A stretch of DNA of 64,000 bases, taken from assembly GCF_042847215.1 (NCBI RefSeq), contig NZ_AP031500.1, positions 3,286,001 through 3,350,000 on the forward strand, read 5' to 3'. The DNA is from Gilvimarinus japonicus. Its GTDB lineage: Bacteria > Pseudomonadota > Gammaproteobacteria > Pseudomonadales > Cellvibrionaceae. The notes beneath the pieces were generated by a model. That model made no database searches, had not been told where the DNA came from, and saw nothing but the letters and a program-made list of their open reading frames with translations. The number at the start of each line of letters is the position of its first letter. The stretch's first letter is position 1. This document shows, piece by piece, positions 26,993-35,417 of the stretch. A program made the translations under genes and the position numbers.

Positions 26993-27434
26993 TTACTTCT
27001 CCCTTCTGCCCGGCAAACACTCGAAGCTTTTGCCGGAAAATATCGGGCAAGGTAAAACACATCTCACCGGTATCGCGCGCCACCGCAACTTGTATGCTAT
27101 AGCCCTTAGTCAATACCGTATCCGTTGCAATATCAATAATTCGATAGTCGATTTTTAGCCGCACATCAGATTCAACTAACGTCGCATCGACCCGAATGGT
27201 GCGATTAAACGTGGCGGGCTTAACATATTTCAAACGAACATCTACCACCGGAAAGCCATACCCTGACTCGCGCATGGCGGTGTAGTTGTAAGCGATCTTA
27301 TCCAATAGCGCGCAGCGCGCGTCTTCGAAATATTTTAGGTAATTGCCGTGCCAGACGATATCCATACTATCGACATCGTAAAAGGGTACACGCAGCTCGA
27401 CACTGGCTTGCACAAGCGGAGCACTATTGCTCAT
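26985..27434 (-). CDS. 4HBT-type acyl-CoA/acyl-ACP thioesterase
   Basis: 149 residues of the hotdog thioesterase family. The catalytic-loop pattern YDVDSMDIVWHGNYLKYFED at 19-38 carries the expected aspartates and the HGNYL helix start. ApeK-position protein. It can release or proofread polyene chains held on ACP. Overlaps the ammonia-lyase gene by 11 bases and the LolA-like gene by eight. Confidence 0.9.
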   Translation of the reverse strand: MSNSAPLVQASVELRVPFYDVDSMDIVWHGNYLKYFEDARCALLDKIAYNYTAMRESGYGFPVVDVRLKYVKPATFNRTIRVDATLVESDVRLKIDYRIIDIATDTVLTKGYSIQVAVARDTGEMCFTLPDIFRQKLRVFAGQKGEVNE

Positions 27435-28983
27435 TGGGGTACAGCTCCCAGCGCTGCGCGCGAATAGCCTCTACCGTTTGGCGCAGCACGCCCTCCAGCG
27501 GCCGATCTTCGGAGACAATATCAAAGTCCTCGCGCACCTGAGCCATCATACTGGCTAGCGGTGCGGTAATCGCGGCCTGATCAAAATCCGGTTGTTGCTG
27601 TCGCAAGTGCAGCGCTTGGGTTGCCGCCAAAACACCAGCGGCAACCACTTGCTCGGTAAGCTCCAACACCCGTTCGCAATCGCGCGCTGCGATAGTGCCC
27701 ATACTGACTTTATCTTGGTTGTGACACTCGGTCGAGCGAGAAAACACACTGGCCGGCATGGTGTTTTTTAGCGCCTCGGCGGTCCAGGCTGAGGTGCCAA
27801 TTTGCACGGCCTTAAAGCCATGATTAATCATCGCTCGCTCGGCGCTCGCACCAGACAAATTAGAGGGCAAGCCATTGTTAAATTTAACGTCCATTAACAG
27901 CGCCATTTGCCGGTCAATCAGGTCAGCTAAATTGGCGACGGCGACTTTTAACGAATCCATCGCAAACGCAATGTGGCCACCGTAAAAGTGCCCGCCGTGC
28001 AGCACATGTTCGCCCTCGCCATCAATAATTGGGTTGTCGTTGGCGCTGTTTAGCTCGGTTTCAATAAACTGACGCAACCAAGGTAAAGAGTCTTGCAGCA
28101 CACCAATAATGTGCGGCGCGCAGCGCACCGAGTAGCGATCTTGCAGACGATCGGAATTGCGCTCTACCTCGTGGGCGTTTAAGTCCGAGTGAATCCAGGC
28201 GGCAATTTGCCCCTGCCCCGGATGCGGCTTAACCGCAAACAGGCGTGCATCAAAGTGATGGGTGTTGCCCTTTAATGCCACACTCACCATAGCAGTTACC
28301 CGAGTGGCTAGGCGGGCCAGATACTGTGCGCGCTCAAAGGCCAAACAGGCGACGGCGGTCATAACCGCCGTGCCGTTCATAATGGCCAAGCCTTCTTTCG
28401 GCATCAGTTTTAACGGGGTTAAATTGTGCTCTTGTAAAACCTCAGCGGTGACGCGCTTGCGACCATTAACATACACCTCTCGCTCGCCAATTAAAGCAGC
28501 AGCAACGTACGACAGCGGTGTTAAATCACCGCTGGCCCCCACCGAGCCCTCCTCGGGGACGACAGGGACAATGTCGTTATTAATATAACTGACCAACTGC
28601 TCTAACAACTCTTCGCGCACGCCAGAATAGCCTTTGCACAAAGAGGCCAAACGGGCGGCTAAAATAGCGCGACCGTGGGTCGGATCAAACTCACGCCCCA
28701 TACCACAGCCGTGAAAACGCGTTAAATGCAGTGGCAACTCCTCAACCAAATGCGGTGGAATAGACACAGTACAAGAGTCACCGTAGCCGGTGGTTACACC
28801 GTAAATAACGCCCTCTTCACGCCACAAATCGCGCACAAATCGCGCACTGGCATTAATCCGCTCGCGGGTGGTGGGATCATCGGTTAAGCGTGCGCCATCA
28901 CCTTGGGCAATGGCAACAATATCCTCAATGGTGATGTGTCGAGCACCAAATTCGATCGCGTTGGCTGGTTGCTTATTGCTCAT
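27424..28983 (-). CDS. Aromatic amino acid ammonia-lyase (HAL/TAL/PAL family) of the polyene cluster
   Basis: 519 residues. The MIO cofactor is formed by Ala149-Ser150-Gly151 (SVGASGDLTPL), and catalytic Tyr61 lies in VIYGVTTGYG. The substrate-selectivity pair falls at Phe90-His91 (TRFHGCG), where histidine lyases have Ser-His, tyrosine lyases His-Leu and phenylalanine lyases Phe-Leu, so substrate is not given by the standard rule. In xanthomonadin, flexirubin and some APE clusters a gene annotated as histidine ammonia-lyase is taken to make the cinnamate-type starter; that role fits here. It is translationally coupled on both sides (11-base overlaps), which argues for a pathway role rather than histidine catabolism. 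Confidence 0.93.
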   Translation of the reverse strand: MSNKQPANAIEFGARHITIEDIVAIAQGDGARLTDDPTTRERINASARFVRDLWREEGVIYGVTTGYGDSCTVSIPPHLVEELPLHLTRFHGCGMGREFDPTHGRAILAARLASLCKGYSGVREELLEQLVSYINNDIVPVVPEEGSVGASGDLTPLSYVAAALIGEREVYVNGRKRVTAEVLQEHNLTPLKLMPKEGLAIMNGTAVMTAVACLAFERAQYLARLATRVTAMVSVALKGNTHHFDARLFAVKPHPGQGQIAAWIHSDLNAHEVERNSDRLQDRYSVRCAPHIIGVLQDSLPWLRQFIETELNSANDNPIIDGEGEHVLHGGHFYGGHIAFAMDSLKVAVANLADLIDRQMALLMDVKFNNGLPSNLSGASAERAMINHGFKAVQIGTSAWTAEALKNTMPASVFSRSTECHNQDKVSMGTIAARDCERVLELTEQVVAAGVLAATQALHLRQQQPDFDQAAITAPLASMMAQVREDFDIVSEDRPLEGVLRQTVEAIRAQRWELYPNEQ

Positions 28984-29923
28984 TAGTTACATCACTCCTG
29001 GTGCTGTTTTCAGCGGAGCGCTCATCGCCCCAGTAATCGAAAAAATTAAACCACTGTAACGGGTAGGCGCGGCACAACTGTTCAAGCTGTTCGATGTAGT
29101 CGGCGAGCATTGTCTGACAGGCGCGGTCGCGCTCAGAACGACGTACCCGGCCCGCTTCACGCAGTGGCACCAGCCGGGCGCGATAGCCACTGCCAGTGTC
29201 AAACCCCGCCATAAAAAATACCGGGGCATCAAGCAACAAAGCCAGCCAAAATGGCCCCGTCGGAAAACGAGCCTGAGCGCCAAGGAACGGGGCTGAAAAA
29301 TATCGCTGGGTATTGCCCGGTGGCAAACGATCGGCCAATAGAATTAAAAATTCACCTTCGTCGAGCTTGGCTTTCAGCATCATGGCAGTGGCCGGGGTAA
29401 TATCATCAACTTGAATCAAGCGCACGCCCGAGCGCTGACTTGCGCGCTCCACCACTTTATTAAACTTGGCGGTATTGGCGTTGTGCAAAATAACATTGAG
29501 TTTAAGCGAGCCGTCGTTCTCTACCACCGCGCGACACATTTCTAAGTTGCCAAAATGCGCGCCAAGTAATACACCACCCTTTTTATCCGCCTGCAATTGA
29601 CGCAGTGTTTGGTGCCCTGGAAAATCGACATCTTTACGCTGAATACGCCCCATCCAAGCATCGAGCCGATCCATTAAGGCCCGGGCAAACGCCAAGTGAT
29701 GACGCCACACCTGCAACGCACGGGCTTTATGCCCGGTCGCCCTTGCCAGATAACGCGCCGAGTGGCGCCGCACCGAGGCGCGCGTTAGATAAAAATACGA
29801 GACAATAATGCACACCACCGGATACACCAGTATCCGGCCACCAAAGCGGTACACCGAAAACAATAGCTGCATACCCCAAGCGCTGCCGCGCTCGCGCGCT
29901 TCGGACCAATGGGGGTCAGTCAT
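28973..29923 (-). CDS. LpxL/HtrB-like acyltransferase, aryl polyene cluster
   Basis: 316 residues from the ATG at 29923, preceded by GGGGGC. One N-terminal membrane helix (about 25-50), then the lysophospholipid acyltransferase fold with the HX4-type motif in GVLLGAHFGNLEMCR (about 115-129) and a later LLADRLPPGN region. Related to lipid A late acyltransferases. In E. coli-type clusters the glycosyltransferase and acyltransferase form one long protein (ApeJ, as I recall); here they are two overlapping genes. Transfers an acyl group, possibly the polyene, to a lipid or sugar acceptor. Confidence 0.85.
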   Translation of the reverse strand: MTDPHWSEARERGSAWGMQLLFSVYRFGGRILVYPVVCIIVSYFYLTRASVRRHSARYLARATGHKARALQVWRHHLAFARALMDRLDAWMGRIQRKDVDFPGHQTLRQLQADKKGGVLLGAHFGNLEMCRAVVENDGSLKLNVILHNANTAKFNKVVERASQRSGVRLIQVDDITPATAMMLKAKLDEGEFLILLADRLPPGNTQRYFSAPFLGAQARFPTGPFWLALLLDAPVFFMAGFDTGSGYRARLVPLREAGRVRRSERDRACQTMLADYIEQLEQLCRAYPLQWFNFFDYWGDERSAENSTRSDVTNEQ

Positions 29924-30683
29924 AAACGCCCCCAAAACTACGGCGCACTTTGCGCGCCAACAGCATCGGCGAACGCGCCAGCATGCCCAAGACTAGACGA
30001 GTGTGCATCCAGCTAATCGCCACATTATCGCCCCACAATCGAAAATTAGAAATGCCGTGCTCGGGATACACCACCCGGGTAGGAACGCTCATGATTGTGA
30101 CGCCACGCCAGTGCAAACGCACCAACACTTCGGTATCAAAATCCATACGCGAACCGAGTGTCACCGCGCGGGCAAGTGTTAGCGTCGGCGCTAACGGATA
30201 CACTCTAAAGCCACACATAGAATCGCGAATATCAAACGATAGAGTTTCTATCCAAACCCAAACGTGAGTTAAGTATCGGCAATACAACCGCAGCCTGGGC
30301 ACTGACTGGTCGTACTGAGGCACACCCGAAATAACCGCCTGCGGATGCCGAGTAGCCATTGCTATTAGCTTAGGAGCATCGCTCACCTCATGCTGGCCAT
30401 CAGCATCGATTTGCAGCGCGTGAGTAAAACCTAAGCGCTGCGCGTGCTGCATACCCAGCAGTACCGCACTGCCTTTGCCGCCGTTGGGAAACTGCTCACA
30501 CAGCTCACTGCCGGTGTCATCGCACAACCGACGCAACGTAGCGCTGGCATCAGCATCGCCGCCATCGTTGACCAACACACAAGTAACACCTTGCGCCCGC
30601 AACTGACGAACACAAGGCTCTACTACATGCGCGTGCTTGTAAACTGGGATAACCGCACAACACTTAACGTCAGTCTCGTTCAC
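29916..30683 (-). CDS. Family 2 glycosyltransferase, aryl polyene cluster
   Basis: 255 residues with the GT-A fold of dolichyl-phosphate mannose synthase-like enzymes: CAVIPVYKHA at about 9-18, LVNDGGDAD near 37-45, and the DXD-type QIDADGQHE near 92-100. No membrane segments beyond a weak C-terminal amphipathic end. It probably adds a sugar in building the polyene-carrying lipid. ATGA overlap with the dehydratase gene upstream and eight-base overlap with the acyltransferase downstream. Confidence 0.9.
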   Translation of the reverse strand: MNETDVKCCAVIPVYKHAHVVEPCVRQLRAQGVTCVLVNDGGDADASATLRRLCDDTGSELCEQFPNGGKGSAVLLGMQHAQRLGFTHALQIDADGQHEVSDAPKLIAMATRHPQAVISGVPQYDQSVPRLRLYCRYLTHVWVWIETLSFDIRDSMCGFRVYPLAPTLTLARAVTLGSRMDFDTEVLVRLHWRGVTIMSVPTRVVYPEHGISNFRLWGDNVAISWMHTRLVLGMLARSPMLLARKVRRSFGGVYD

Positions 30684-31027
30684 GACATCTCCTGAACATT
30701 GATCGCGCCACGGGAACAGACACCATTTGGCATGCGATACACAAACTTTAAACGTTTGTGCTCAGGCTGATACTGCACCGTCAACTGTAAGCTCACCGGC
30801 GGGCGTACCAGTTGTAAAAATTTATTGGAGGCCAACCCCAAAAACTCAAAACGCTGCTGTAAAAAACGCTCGGCATAAGCGATTACCCAGCCCACCTGAA
30901 TAACACCCGCCAACACCGGCAGCCCCTCAAAATGACCGGCAAAACACGGCTCGTGAGGTTGCAGCTCTAGCGTCAAGATAAATTCGTCGGCGCGCTGCTG
31001 AACAGCAATAGGCTCGGGCAACTGCAT
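30680..31027 (-). CDS. 3-hydroxyacyl-ACP dehydratase, ApeI/FabZ type
   Basis: 115 residues, a single hotdog. The FabA/FabZ-like active site segment FAGHFEGLPVLAGVIQVGW at about 34-52 includes the catalytic His and the PxxxG pattern. Works with the ApeP-type enzyme to form the double bonds. One-base TAATG junction with the ligase gene. A second protein of this subtype is encoded at 35084-35377. Confidence 0.88.
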   Translation of the reverse strand: MQLPEPIAVQQRADEFILTLELQPHEPCFAGHFEGLPVLAGVIQVGWVIAYAERFLQQRFEFLGLASNKFLQLVRPPVSLQLTVQYQPEHKRLKFVYRMPNGVCSRGAINVQEMS

Positions 31028-32400
31028 TACGAATGACGCTCCTCTAAACAGCGAACAATATCAGCCATTAAAACCTTTCCTTGAGCGTTGCTCGGCATGT
31101 GTTCAAGATAACGCCAGCGCCTGGGGATCAAAGGTCGATCAAAAAAACCTGACAAGTAATGTCGCAATTGGGTGTTCAACTTATGTTTGCCGCTGCGCTC
31201 AAGCGCCTGTGCCCCCGCCTCTGTTAGCGTTGCCACAACGCCCACTTCATCGCGCCGACCGCGAACCACCGCCGCACGAGCTTGGTCGATTAAGGGCGAT
31301 TCGCTAAGACGCGCCTCCAGCTCCGTCAAAGACAAGCGCTTGCCCTCCACCTTAACAACCGTATCGACCCGGCCCAAGAGTTCAAATCCGTGGCCGTCAA
31401 GCATTGCAATTTTATCGCCCATCTCAAAGGCGTCGGGCAAATTCAGATGGCCACTGCGCACCAGCAGGCAACCGCGCGCCGATTGCGCTAATTCAACCTC
31501 GTGCAAAGCGCGCCAGCGCGGTGAGTCGCTCTGGCGCCGCCATGCCACACCGCCAGTCTCGGTACTGCCCAACACCTCAACGGGCGAGCGAGCAAGCTTG
31601 GCGGTAAGTCCGGCGGCGGCCCGCTCAGACAGTAAGCCGCCAGAGGAGAATACCTCCAACAAAAGCGGGGCGGAGGCAACAAACACCGTAGACTGAGGGA
31701 TACGCGCCAAATGCGTCGGGCTTGCAACCCACACCGCCGGGCCATACCGGGACAGTTGCTCGATCAGATCCTCTGGGAATTGCACCGGCTCGACCACAAA
31801 CGGTGCACCGCGATACAACGGCCACAAGAGCACATGCAGCAAACCGTAAATATGATGATGCGACACGCTGGCAATCACGGGGCTCGCACCGACACTCGGA
31901 AAATCGTGGGCCAGCACCGCCACCTCCGCTTCCAGCTCTTGCAAGGTTTTATGCACCGGCTGCGGCGCGCCGGTAGAGCCAGACGTAAATAGAGTAATGG
32001 CAACCGGATTATGGCAAGAATACTCCCGCTCGGGTTCGAGCAGACCACGGGCCATTAGCTCAGAGGGGGAGTACTGCGGACAAGTAAGCGCAGGCTGAGG
32101 CTCATACGCCAATAACGCATCAAAATGTTCGGCCATTTGCACACTGGCGCCCGCTTGCAAGGTATGAGGCAAAACGATGCGTTTACCCGCCAACGCGAGC
32201 GCTAAAAAGGCCGCTAAAAAATCGTAACTATCGGGGAGCCACAAAGCGATAGAGTGCGCGTCCAGACGTGCAAGTGCGCGCGCCAGAAGCAGCACCTGGG
32301 CGCGTAGCTCATCGCCGTTAATAGCGGTCTTCGAGCGCCACGCAAGCGTTTGCTTACCGCCCGCCAAAACGACATCCCTGACATTAACCGAGGTGTTCAT
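31027..32400 (-). CDS. AMP-dependent acyl/aryl-ACP ligase, ApeH type
   Basis: 457 residues of the ANL superfamily. ATP-binding loop LFTSGSTGAPQ at about 137-147, a VLGSTETGG region near 273-281, the LLGRVD hinge near 350, and VEGKRLSL just after. Activates the aryl acid (product of the ammonia lyase or a benzoate-type acid) and loads it onto an ACP. Shorter than typical ANL enzymes (about 500-550), as is usual for ApeH. Coupled by 1- and 4-base overlaps to its neighbours. Confidence 0.9.
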   Translation of the reverse strand: MNTSVNVRDVVLAGGKQTLAWRSKTAINGDELRAQVLLLARALARLDAHSIALWLPDSYDFLAAFLALALAGKRIVLPHTLQAGASVQMAEHFDALLAYEPQPALTCPQYSPSELMARGLLEPEREYSCHNPVAITLFTSGSTGAPQPVHKTLQELEAEVAVLAHDFPSVGASPVIASVSHHHIYGLLHVLLWPLYRGAPFVVEPVQFPEDLIEQLSRYGPAVWVASPTHLARIPQSTVFVASAPLLLEVFSSGGLLSERAAAGLTAKLARSPVEVLGSTETGGVAWRRQSDSPRWRALHEVELAQSARGCLLVRSGHLNLPDAFEMGDKIAMLDGHGFELLGRVDTVVKVEGKRLSLTELEARLSESPLIDQARAAVVRGRRDEVGVVATLTEAGAQALERSGKHKLNTQLRHYLSGFFDRPLIPRRWRYLEHMPSNAQGKVLMADIVRCLEERHS

Positions 32401-32957
32401 AACCCGTGTTTTTTGTGAAAAATCAATATTCGGTAACCATACTCAAACGCAAACAGCAGCCCTATGGCAATGTAGGCAATCAGGCCATTGTAAAGTGTCC
32501 AGACTTCGCGACTAAAAAACAGTGCAGTTGCCAAAGCAACGCTGGCATTTACGATAAAAAACCCACACCACAAACGCGTAATTGCGATTGTGTAACGCTC
32601 GACCACCGGGGGTAAATTACCGTGATATTCTAAGGTAGCAACGCGAGTCGGGATACTAGGCGGACACCAAAGGGTATACGCAAAATAACTCGCCAGCCCT
32701 AGGTTAATAAAAACCGGCAACAGCTTTAGCAAGGTCTCGCTGTTAACCCACCACAATATACCAGCGCCCAGAAACATTGCGCCTATTAACAGTAGTCGCT
32801 GCCAGCAACGACGCGCAACGACAATCAAACGAAGCAAATAAACGCTGGCAAACAACAACCCCAACCAGCGGGGCTCTAGCCACTGAGTACCAAAATACAC
32901 CAGCAGCGGGTACAGCAGGAGTAATAACGCAATTACTACTCCCAACCCGCGCATCAA
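32397..32957 (-). CDS. COG4648-type polytopic membrane protein of the APE cluster
   Basis: 186 residues with about five to six membrane helices and short loops; a conserved-looking central CPPSIPTRVATLEY segment joins two hydrophobic halves and ends in a basic HKKHG. No enzymatic motif is visible. Such a protein (ApeG position) is a standard member of aryl polyene clusters with unknown function; a part in flipping or holding the lipid carrier is possible. Overlaps the ACP and ligase genes by four bases each. Confidence 0.8.
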   Translation of the reverse strand: MMRGLGVVIALLLLLYPLLVYFGTQWLEPRWLGLLFASVYLLRLIVVARRCWQRLLLIGAMFLGAGILWWVNSETLLKLLPVFINLGLASYFAYTLWCPPSIPTRVATLEYHGNLPPVVERYTIAITRLWCGFFIVNASVALATALFFSREVWTLYNGLIAYIAIGLLFAFEYGYRILIFHKKHGL

Positions 32958-33202
32958 CCGTTTCTCATAAGCTCATCGACAACATTAACCGCATCGCCAA
33001 TGGTGCGAACCCCTTTAAACTGCTCGGGCTTTAACTGCTTACCGGTAACACTATGGATTTTTGCCGCTAGGTCGATAGCATCAATACTGTCAAAGTCCAA
33101 ATCAGTATACAGATCGGCGTCCAAAGAGATGTCGCCTTCGTCGATCATAAAAGATTGAACCAGAACCGCTTTTAGCTCTGAATATATTTCGTCTTTAGTC
33201 AT
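32954..33202 (-). CDS. Acyl carrier protein 2 of the APE cluster
   Basis: 82 residues, acidic, with the phosphopantetheine attachment Ser39 in DFDSIDAIDL. ApeF position. Carries intermediates for ketosynthase, reductase and dehydratases. Four-base overlap with the membrane protein gene; 11 bases after the first ACP. Confidence 0.94.
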   Translation of the reverse strand: MTKDEIYSELKAVLVQSFMIDEGDISLDADLYTDLDFDSIDAIDLAAKIHSVTGKQLKPEQFKGVRTIGDAVNVVDELMRNG

Positions 33203-33213
33203 GAAACTCTCGT

Positions 33214-33471
33214 TTAACTTTGTTGCGCCAAAACAAAATCGCGCAGCGAGGCGACACTGCGAAAGTGCTCTTTGTTCTGCTCAGAATTTGCATCAATTTT
33301 AACATTAAAGCGCTTTTGCAATGCCAAGCCGAGCTCCAGCGCATCGATAGAGTCGAGCCCCAAACCATCGCCAAACAGCGGCGCGTCGGTAGCGATATCA
33401 GCCGTACTAATATCCTCTAGCTCCAGCTCATCAATGATCATCTGTTTAATCTCTTCAGCTGTATCAGCCAT
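33214..33471 (-). CDS. Acyl carrier protein 1 of the APE cluster
   Basis: 85 residues, acidic, with attachment Ser41 in GLDSIDALEL. ApeE position. In characterised clusters one ACP receives the aryl starter and the other the malonyl/elongation units; which is which cannot be told here. Overlaps the acyltransferase gene upstream by eight bases. Confidence 0.94.
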   Translation of the reverse strand: MADTAEEIKQMIIDELELEDISTADIATDAPLFGDGLGLDSIDALELGLALQKRFNVKIDANSEQNKEHFRSVASLRDFVLAQQS

Positions 33472-34246
33472 AACGCTTTAACCCTTCCTCAAAATAATTT
33501 TCTAAATGCCTGGTCAACAGTCGCGCTGCACGAGGCTTATCAGCAAAATCGTCAACTAGCGCCTGCGGCTGCAATAGCTCGGCAAAATAAACATCGATAT
33601 CAGCGCGGCGCGGCGGAATCCGATACCAAGGCGCCCCTTTGGTCAAGGTCAATGGGTTGCAGGTTATAAACGCTGTCAGTATCGGCGCGCCGGTGCGCAC
33701 CGCAATATTAGCCAAGCCGCGCTTAAATCTAGGCGCCTCACCGGGGGCGGTACGCGAGCCCTCCGGAAAAATCAGCACAGCCTCGCCAGAGTCGAGCGCC
33801 TGACGACAGCCTTGTAGCAACTGCTCGCCGCTGTCGTTACTGATAAAACCAGCTGCCCGCATCACCCCTTTTAAATACCGGTTGCGCCATAATTCGCCCT
33901 TCACTACACAGTTTGCACGGGGCAAATTAGCAAACAAAATCACAACATCAATCAAGGTCGGATGGTTGGCGATCACCAGGCAACCCGGCGACTGCGCTAA
34001 CAGCTCGGTATTATGCAACCTTACCCGAATCAAACCGAACAACTGCATAAGCTGAACAAACCGGGCAAAAGTTTTTTGCTGTATCGCCCGTACCCGCCGC
34101 GCCTTTTTAGCTTTGCTGCCAGGCAAGCCATATACCACCGGAAACACCAGCAAAGATTGCAGCAGACCGCCTACGAAAAAAAAGCCAAAACAGAAGCCCG
34201 TTGCACTGATTCGCCAAAGCCGGTCCAGACGTCGCTTAAGCCACAT
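33464..34246 (-). CDS. 1-acylglycerol-3-phosphate O-acyltransferase-like protein
   Basis: 260 residues from the ATG at 34246. One or two N-terminal membrane helices (about 15-40), the HX4D catalytic motif in ANHPTLIDV, and FPEGSRTAPGE as the acceptor-binding motif. PlsC-family enzymes acylate lysolipids; in the APE cluster (ApeD position) it probably builds the lipid that carries the polyene. A longer frame (to 34306) has no ribosome site and lies inside the upstream gene. It overlaps that gene by 11 bases. Confidence 0.88.
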   Translation of the reverse strand: MWLKRRLDRLWRISATGFCFGFFFVGGLLQSLLVFPVVYGLPGSKAKKARRVRAIQQKTFARFVQLMQLFGLIRVRLHNTELLAQSPGCLVIANHPTLIDVVILFANLPRANCVVKGELWRNRYLKGVMRAAGFISNDSGEQLLQGCRQALDSGEAVLIFPEGSRTAPGEAPRFKRGLANIAVRTGAPILTAFITCNPLTLTKGAPWYRIPPRRADIDVYFAELLQPQALVDDFADKPRAARLLTRHLENYFEEGLKRYG

Positions 34247-34970
34247 GGTCGAGGCGTTCCCAGCACCACCTTTTGTCGCCTGCACCATAATGCAATTTGG
34301 GCTCAAACGAAAACCACCAAGCTAAAAAAGCCAACAACAGCGAGCGATTATCGGGCACCCCCGTAAAAGACTCGCAGCTCAAGCTAACCGGTACCGCCCC
34401 CGCTGTTGGCTTGCGCTCCAGCACCAGGGCAATAGAGGCGGGGATGTCGAGTTCGTCAATAAACGGCTCATAAGTGCCCGCCAGCGGCTCATCGGTATGC
34501 ACCAACAACACCCGCGGCGCACCGGCCGCAAGGTGAGTAACCGCCTCGACCCAAGCGTGAGCCAAAGTCTCGCGGCCGGCGGCGAGCGCCAGTGAGGGCG
34601 CTTGCAGTTTATGCAAAATGGTAAATAACCCGAGCGCCGAGTTGTGCACCGATAGACTAAAGGCATTGGGTGACAAAGGGTCGCCCGCCGCAAGCGCCTC
34701 GAGCAACCCCAGCGTACGCTGCGTATCTCCGTGGCGGGAGCTAAAAATAACTGGGGTGTCAACATTCAAACGAGTGGCGCAAGGGCCCGCAACTTCCAGT
34801 GCTTGGCGCCCCCAGCGAGTTAGCCGCCGCCGTGTCATCGCCGGCACTTGCGCGGCGGCAGGGCGCTCGCTCGACGTCACCGCCTGCGGATTATCTGACC
34901 AGATAGACCACGCGGCAGGCGTCTCTATGCCCGGCGCCCAAGCTCTAGCCTCTGATACCCACACAACCAT
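34236..34970 (-). CDS. Ketosynthase-like chain-length factor (ApeC type)
   Basis: About 244 residues corresponding to only the N-terminal half of a ketosynthase. The usual Cys-containing motif and both catalytic histidines are not found; SVHNSALGLFTIL occupies the region. Such small proteins are described as beta-ketoacyl synthase chain-length factors and pair with ApeO. Start: ATG at 34970 gives the expected opening (WVSEARAWAPG), but the only good ribosome site (GAGGAG) favours the TTG at 34982, four codons upstream; unresolved. About 110 bases separate it from the first gene of the operon. Confidence 0.85.
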   Translation of the reverse strand: MVVWVSEARAWAPGIETPAAWSIWSDNPQAVTSSERPAAAQVPAMTRRRLTRWGRQALEVAGPCATRLNVDTPVIFSSRHGDTQRTLGLLEALAAGDPLSPNAFSLSVHNSALGLFTILHKLQAPSLALAAGRETLAHAWVEAVTHLAAGAPRVLLVHTDEPLAGTYEPFIDELDIPASIALVLERKPTAGAVPVSLSCESFTGVPDNRSLLLAFLAWWFSFEPKLHYGAGDKRWCWERLDHVA

Positions 34971-35083
34971 TGATGCACGCAATTATTGTCATCTCCTCTC
35001 GCCCGCCACAACGGGCAAATCGGGCGACATTTTACACCACCTTGCAGGCTATTGGCACACTGGTAATGATCCCGAGAGAATGT

Positions 35084-35377
35084 TTAACCGGCCGCGAGCA
35101 CCGCCGAAGCTTCTAACACTCGGCCTTGCTCAGTGCTAAGCTGGACGCCCAGCCTAGGCCAGCGGGTGTCGTCGATCGTTATCTGCACCAGCTGTCCCGG
35201 TAATACTGGGGCAACAAACTTAACCTTTTTAATATCGAGCACAGGATTCGCCGGAAACCGGCTGACTATGTGAGCATGTATTTTGCCCAATAAATACGCA
35301 CCCGGCACCAGCGGATAACCGACAAAATGCCCCTGCACGCAGGCGGCGAATTCATCAACACGAAATTGCTCTGACAT
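35084..35377 (-). CDS. Second ApeI/FabZ-like hotdog dehydratase
   Basis: 97 residues, a short hotdog with GHFVGYPLVPGAYLLGKI at 16-33, the catalytic-His pattern of FabZ-like enzymes. First gene of the minus-strand APE operon, separated by only 40 bases from the divergent gene at 35418. Similar in type to the protein at 30680-31027. It may act in polyene dehydration or hold a specific chain length; it is small for an active FabZ (about 140) so a non-catalytic role is possible. Confidence 0.78.
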   Translation of the reverse strand: MSEQFRVDEFAACVQGHFVGYPLVPGAYLLGKIHAHIVSRFPANPVLDIKKVKFVAPVLPGQLVQITIDDTRWPRLGVQLSTEQGRVLEASAVLAAG

Positions 35378-35417
35378 CGGTTATCATGCCCTCACTAACC
35401 GGATAACGATAGACTCT
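35378..35417. promoter_or_regulatory. Very short divergent intergenic region of the APE cluster
   Basis: Only 40 bases separate the start codons of two divergent genes. GGTTAT and ATAACC/GATAAC stretches flank the middle. There is no room for two full promoters, so at least one must begin inside the opposite coding region. A GAGGG lies about 11 bases before the minus-strand ATG. Confidence 0.4.

Noticed and set aside
27424..28983. Calling this gene hutH of histidine catabolism
   Set aside because: No other hut gene is present and it is translationally coupled inside the polyene operon; the selectivity residues also differ.
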